Assembly (NCBI RefSeq): GCF_019720895.1
Contig: NZ_JAHKSH010000005.1
Location: forward strand, 335,711 to 399,710
Source: Microbacterium salitolerans
Lineage (GTDB): Bacteria > Actinomycetota > Actinomycetes > Actinomycetales > Microbacteriaceae
Direction: 5' to 3'
Length of the DNA: 64,000 nt
Below the pieces are notes generated by a model. It was not told where the DNA came from and made no database searches. It was given only the letters and a program-made list of their open reading frames with translations. The position numbers were made by a program, and so were the translations under genes. Positions 62,852 through 64,000 of this stretch are shown in pieces. Numbering within the stretch: the stretch's first letter is position 1; every line of letters starts with the position of its first letter.

Positions 62852-63670
62852 TCAGTCTTCGGAGGCGGTTCCCACGACCCGTTCGACGATGCGCTCCACC
62901 AGCGCGGCGGAGCCGGCGATCGTCATGCGGCGCCCGAAGCGGTCGCCCGGAAGCTCCTCGACGGATCCGCCCGCCTCCGAGACGATGAGGGCGCCGGCCG
63001 CGAGATCCCACGGCTTGAGGCCCCGTTCGAAGTACGCGTCGAGACGCCCCGCCGCGACGTAGCTGAGGTCGATGGCGGCCGCGCCGATGCGGCGCACGTC
63101 GCGCGCGATCGGCATGACGCGCTGCACGGTGTCGATGTCATCGGCATGCGTGCGGGAGTCGTAGCCGAAGCCCGTGGCGATGAGCGCCCCCGCGGGGAAC
63201 TCCATCGCGACCGCGAGGCTCTGCGTACCCGCCTCGGATTCGACCTGCGCTCCCCCGCCGCGCACGGCCGAGAACGTCTCGCCCAGCGCGGGGGCCCGCA
63301 CGACGCCCGCGAGCGCCTCCCACGTCGCGAGCGTGTCGCCGCCGCGCACGGCCGCGATGCTCACGGCATAGCTCGGCATGCCGGACGCGTAGTTGACCGT
63401 GCCGTCGATCGGATCCACGACCCACGTGATCCCCGACGCCCCGGCAGTCGCGTCGGACTCCTCGCCGAAGAAGCCGTCGTCGGGACGCTCGCTCGCGAGG
63501 CGCGCGCGGATGAGATCCTCGACCTCCCGATCCGCCTCCGTCACGATGTCGGCGAGCGTCGACTTGCTCGCCGCGATGCTGACGCCCTCGGCACGCCGTC
63601 GCCGTGCGAGCTCACCCGCCTCGAATGCGATGTCGCGGGCGAGATCACGCAGAGAGGCTTCGAGGGTCAT
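62852..63670 (-). CDS. Inositol monophosphatase family protein
   Basis: A 272-residue Mg-dependent phosphatase with the three metal-binding motifs: GEES, DPIDGTVNYASG and WDLAAGALIVSEAGG. It may act on inositol phosphate, histidinol phosphate or PAP; the family is not substrate-specific by sequence alone. ATG 63670 follows TAGCGT by seven bases with no ribosome site, so the message may be leaderless; upstream in-frame codons are proline/arginine-rich and non-conserved. Confidence 0.87.
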   Translation of the reverse strand: MTLEASLRDLARDIAFEAGELARRRRAEGVSIAASKSTLADIVTEADREVEDLIRARLASERPDDGFFGEESDATAGASGITWVVDPIDGTVNYASGMPSYAVSIAAVRGGDTLATWEALAGVVRAPALGETFSAVRGGGAQVESEAGTQSLAVAMEFPAGALIATGFGYDSRTHADDIDTVQRVMPIARDVRRIGAAAIDLSYVAAGRLDAYFERGLKPWDLAAGALIVSEAGGSVEELPGDRFGRRMTIAGSAALVERIVERVVGTASED

Positions 63671-63820
63671 ATCGACCACGCTACCGGCACCCTCGCCGCC
63701 GAGAAGCCGCCCGTCGTCCCGTTGGACGACCGCAGGGATCCGGGCCACGCGCAGGATCGGACGGCGTGCACTCCCCTGCGCCGCGCATCGCCGTGCTCTT
63801 GCACCCGACCCCGCGCCGCG

Positions 63821-63868
63821 GCGACAGAACGGCCCGGATCTCGCGCGAGATCCGGGCCGTTCTGTCGC
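63821..63868 (-). terminator. Terminator of the downstream proline-rich gene
   Basis: A perfect 24-bp inverted repeat (GCGACAGAACGGCCCGGATC and onward) with almost no loop stands two bases past the stop codon of the following gene. Confidence 0.75.
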
Positions 63869-63869
63869 G

Positions 63870-64000
63870 TCAGGCGGGAGGCGACGGGTATTGCCCCGGG
63901 GCGGGGCGGGGCGGCGGCGCGGGCGCGGGGTGCTCACGCGTCGCCGGCGCCGCGGGAGGCTGCGCCGGCGGGGCGGGAGGCTGCGGCGGGGCCGCGGGAG
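63870..64000 (-). CDS. 3' end of a proline/alanine-rich protein gene
   Basis: Only the last 43 codons are visible; the gene continues past the right edge. The tail is almost wholly Pro, Ala, Gln and Gly (PPAAPATREHPAPAPPP, ending GQYPSPPA), typical of a low-complexity C-terminal tail on a membrane or regulatory protein. Nothing more specific can be said. The perfect hairpin at 63821 follows directly. Confidence 0.55.
   Translation of the reverse strand, partial: PAAPPQPPAPPAQPPAAPATREHPAPAPPPRPAPGQYPSPPA

Overview
The window is high-GC DNA with actinobacterial signals: tRNA-Trp/secE/nusG/rplKA gene order, NusG with an acidic N-terminal extension, many GTG/TTG starts and ATGA/GTGA overlaps, LPxTG/LAxTG cell-wall anchors and several apparently leaderless promoters. 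The gene content (FN3-fused sigma factor, streptogrisin-like wall proteases, SipW/TasA-type cluster) suggests a Microbacterium-like member of the Microbacteriaceae. That family-level placement is an inference from sequence character, not from a search. I see no integrase, transposase, phage or CRISPR locus.

Layout. 0-4.2 kb: the start of pckG, a divergent RamB-like XRE regulator, and glyA-folD behind a candidate ZTP (pfl) riboswitch. 4.3-9.8 kb: two META-domain genes and two paralogous S1 proteases with matching terminators; one protease ends in LPATG, the other in LAATG. 10.1-12.9 kb: a 927-residue ECF sigma factor fused to a zinc-finger, membrane and FN3/proline-rich exterior. 13.0-19.9 kb: two GH13 alpha-glucosidases with a sugar ABC uptake system (binding protein and two permeases, no ATPase). 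20.1-21.2 kb and 28.2-31 kb: ribosomal and transcription genes (rplJL; rplKA, nusG, secE, tRNA-Trp), separated by about 7 kb. That gap holds a DUF3237 gene, a tandem hairpin repeat, a YqaJ-like nuclease, an MFS exporter with MarR regulator, and a five-gene SipW/TasA-like surface-protein operon.

31-46.3 kb: a nitrogen and polyamine catabolic block. It has an amino-acid-type ABC importer, an amidase, an agmatine deiminase family protein, an amidohydrolase, an NCS1 permease, a TetR regulator with matching palindromes in front of both catabolic units, then gabT-gabD with a divergent PucR regulator, and an aspartate aminotransferase. A plausible route is guanidino compound or agmatine to putrescine-type intermediates to GABA to succinate. 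The middle steps are inferred.

46.4-64 kb: mixed chromosomal genes. They include HxlR/azoreductase, a TSUP permease with two MaoC-like dehydratases and murB, a sensor kinase/response regulator/DUF4097 operon, LysR with cupin and esterase, GyrI-like and MazG-like genes, TetR/SDR, a YtrA-type GntR with ABC exporter, a TetR, tRNA-Met and tRNA-Thr, an M23 peptidase, an inositol monophosphatase-like enzyme, and the 3' end of a proline-rich gene. Many regulators have a visible palindrome at their own promoter, and about nine genes begin five to seven bases after a TANNNT box.
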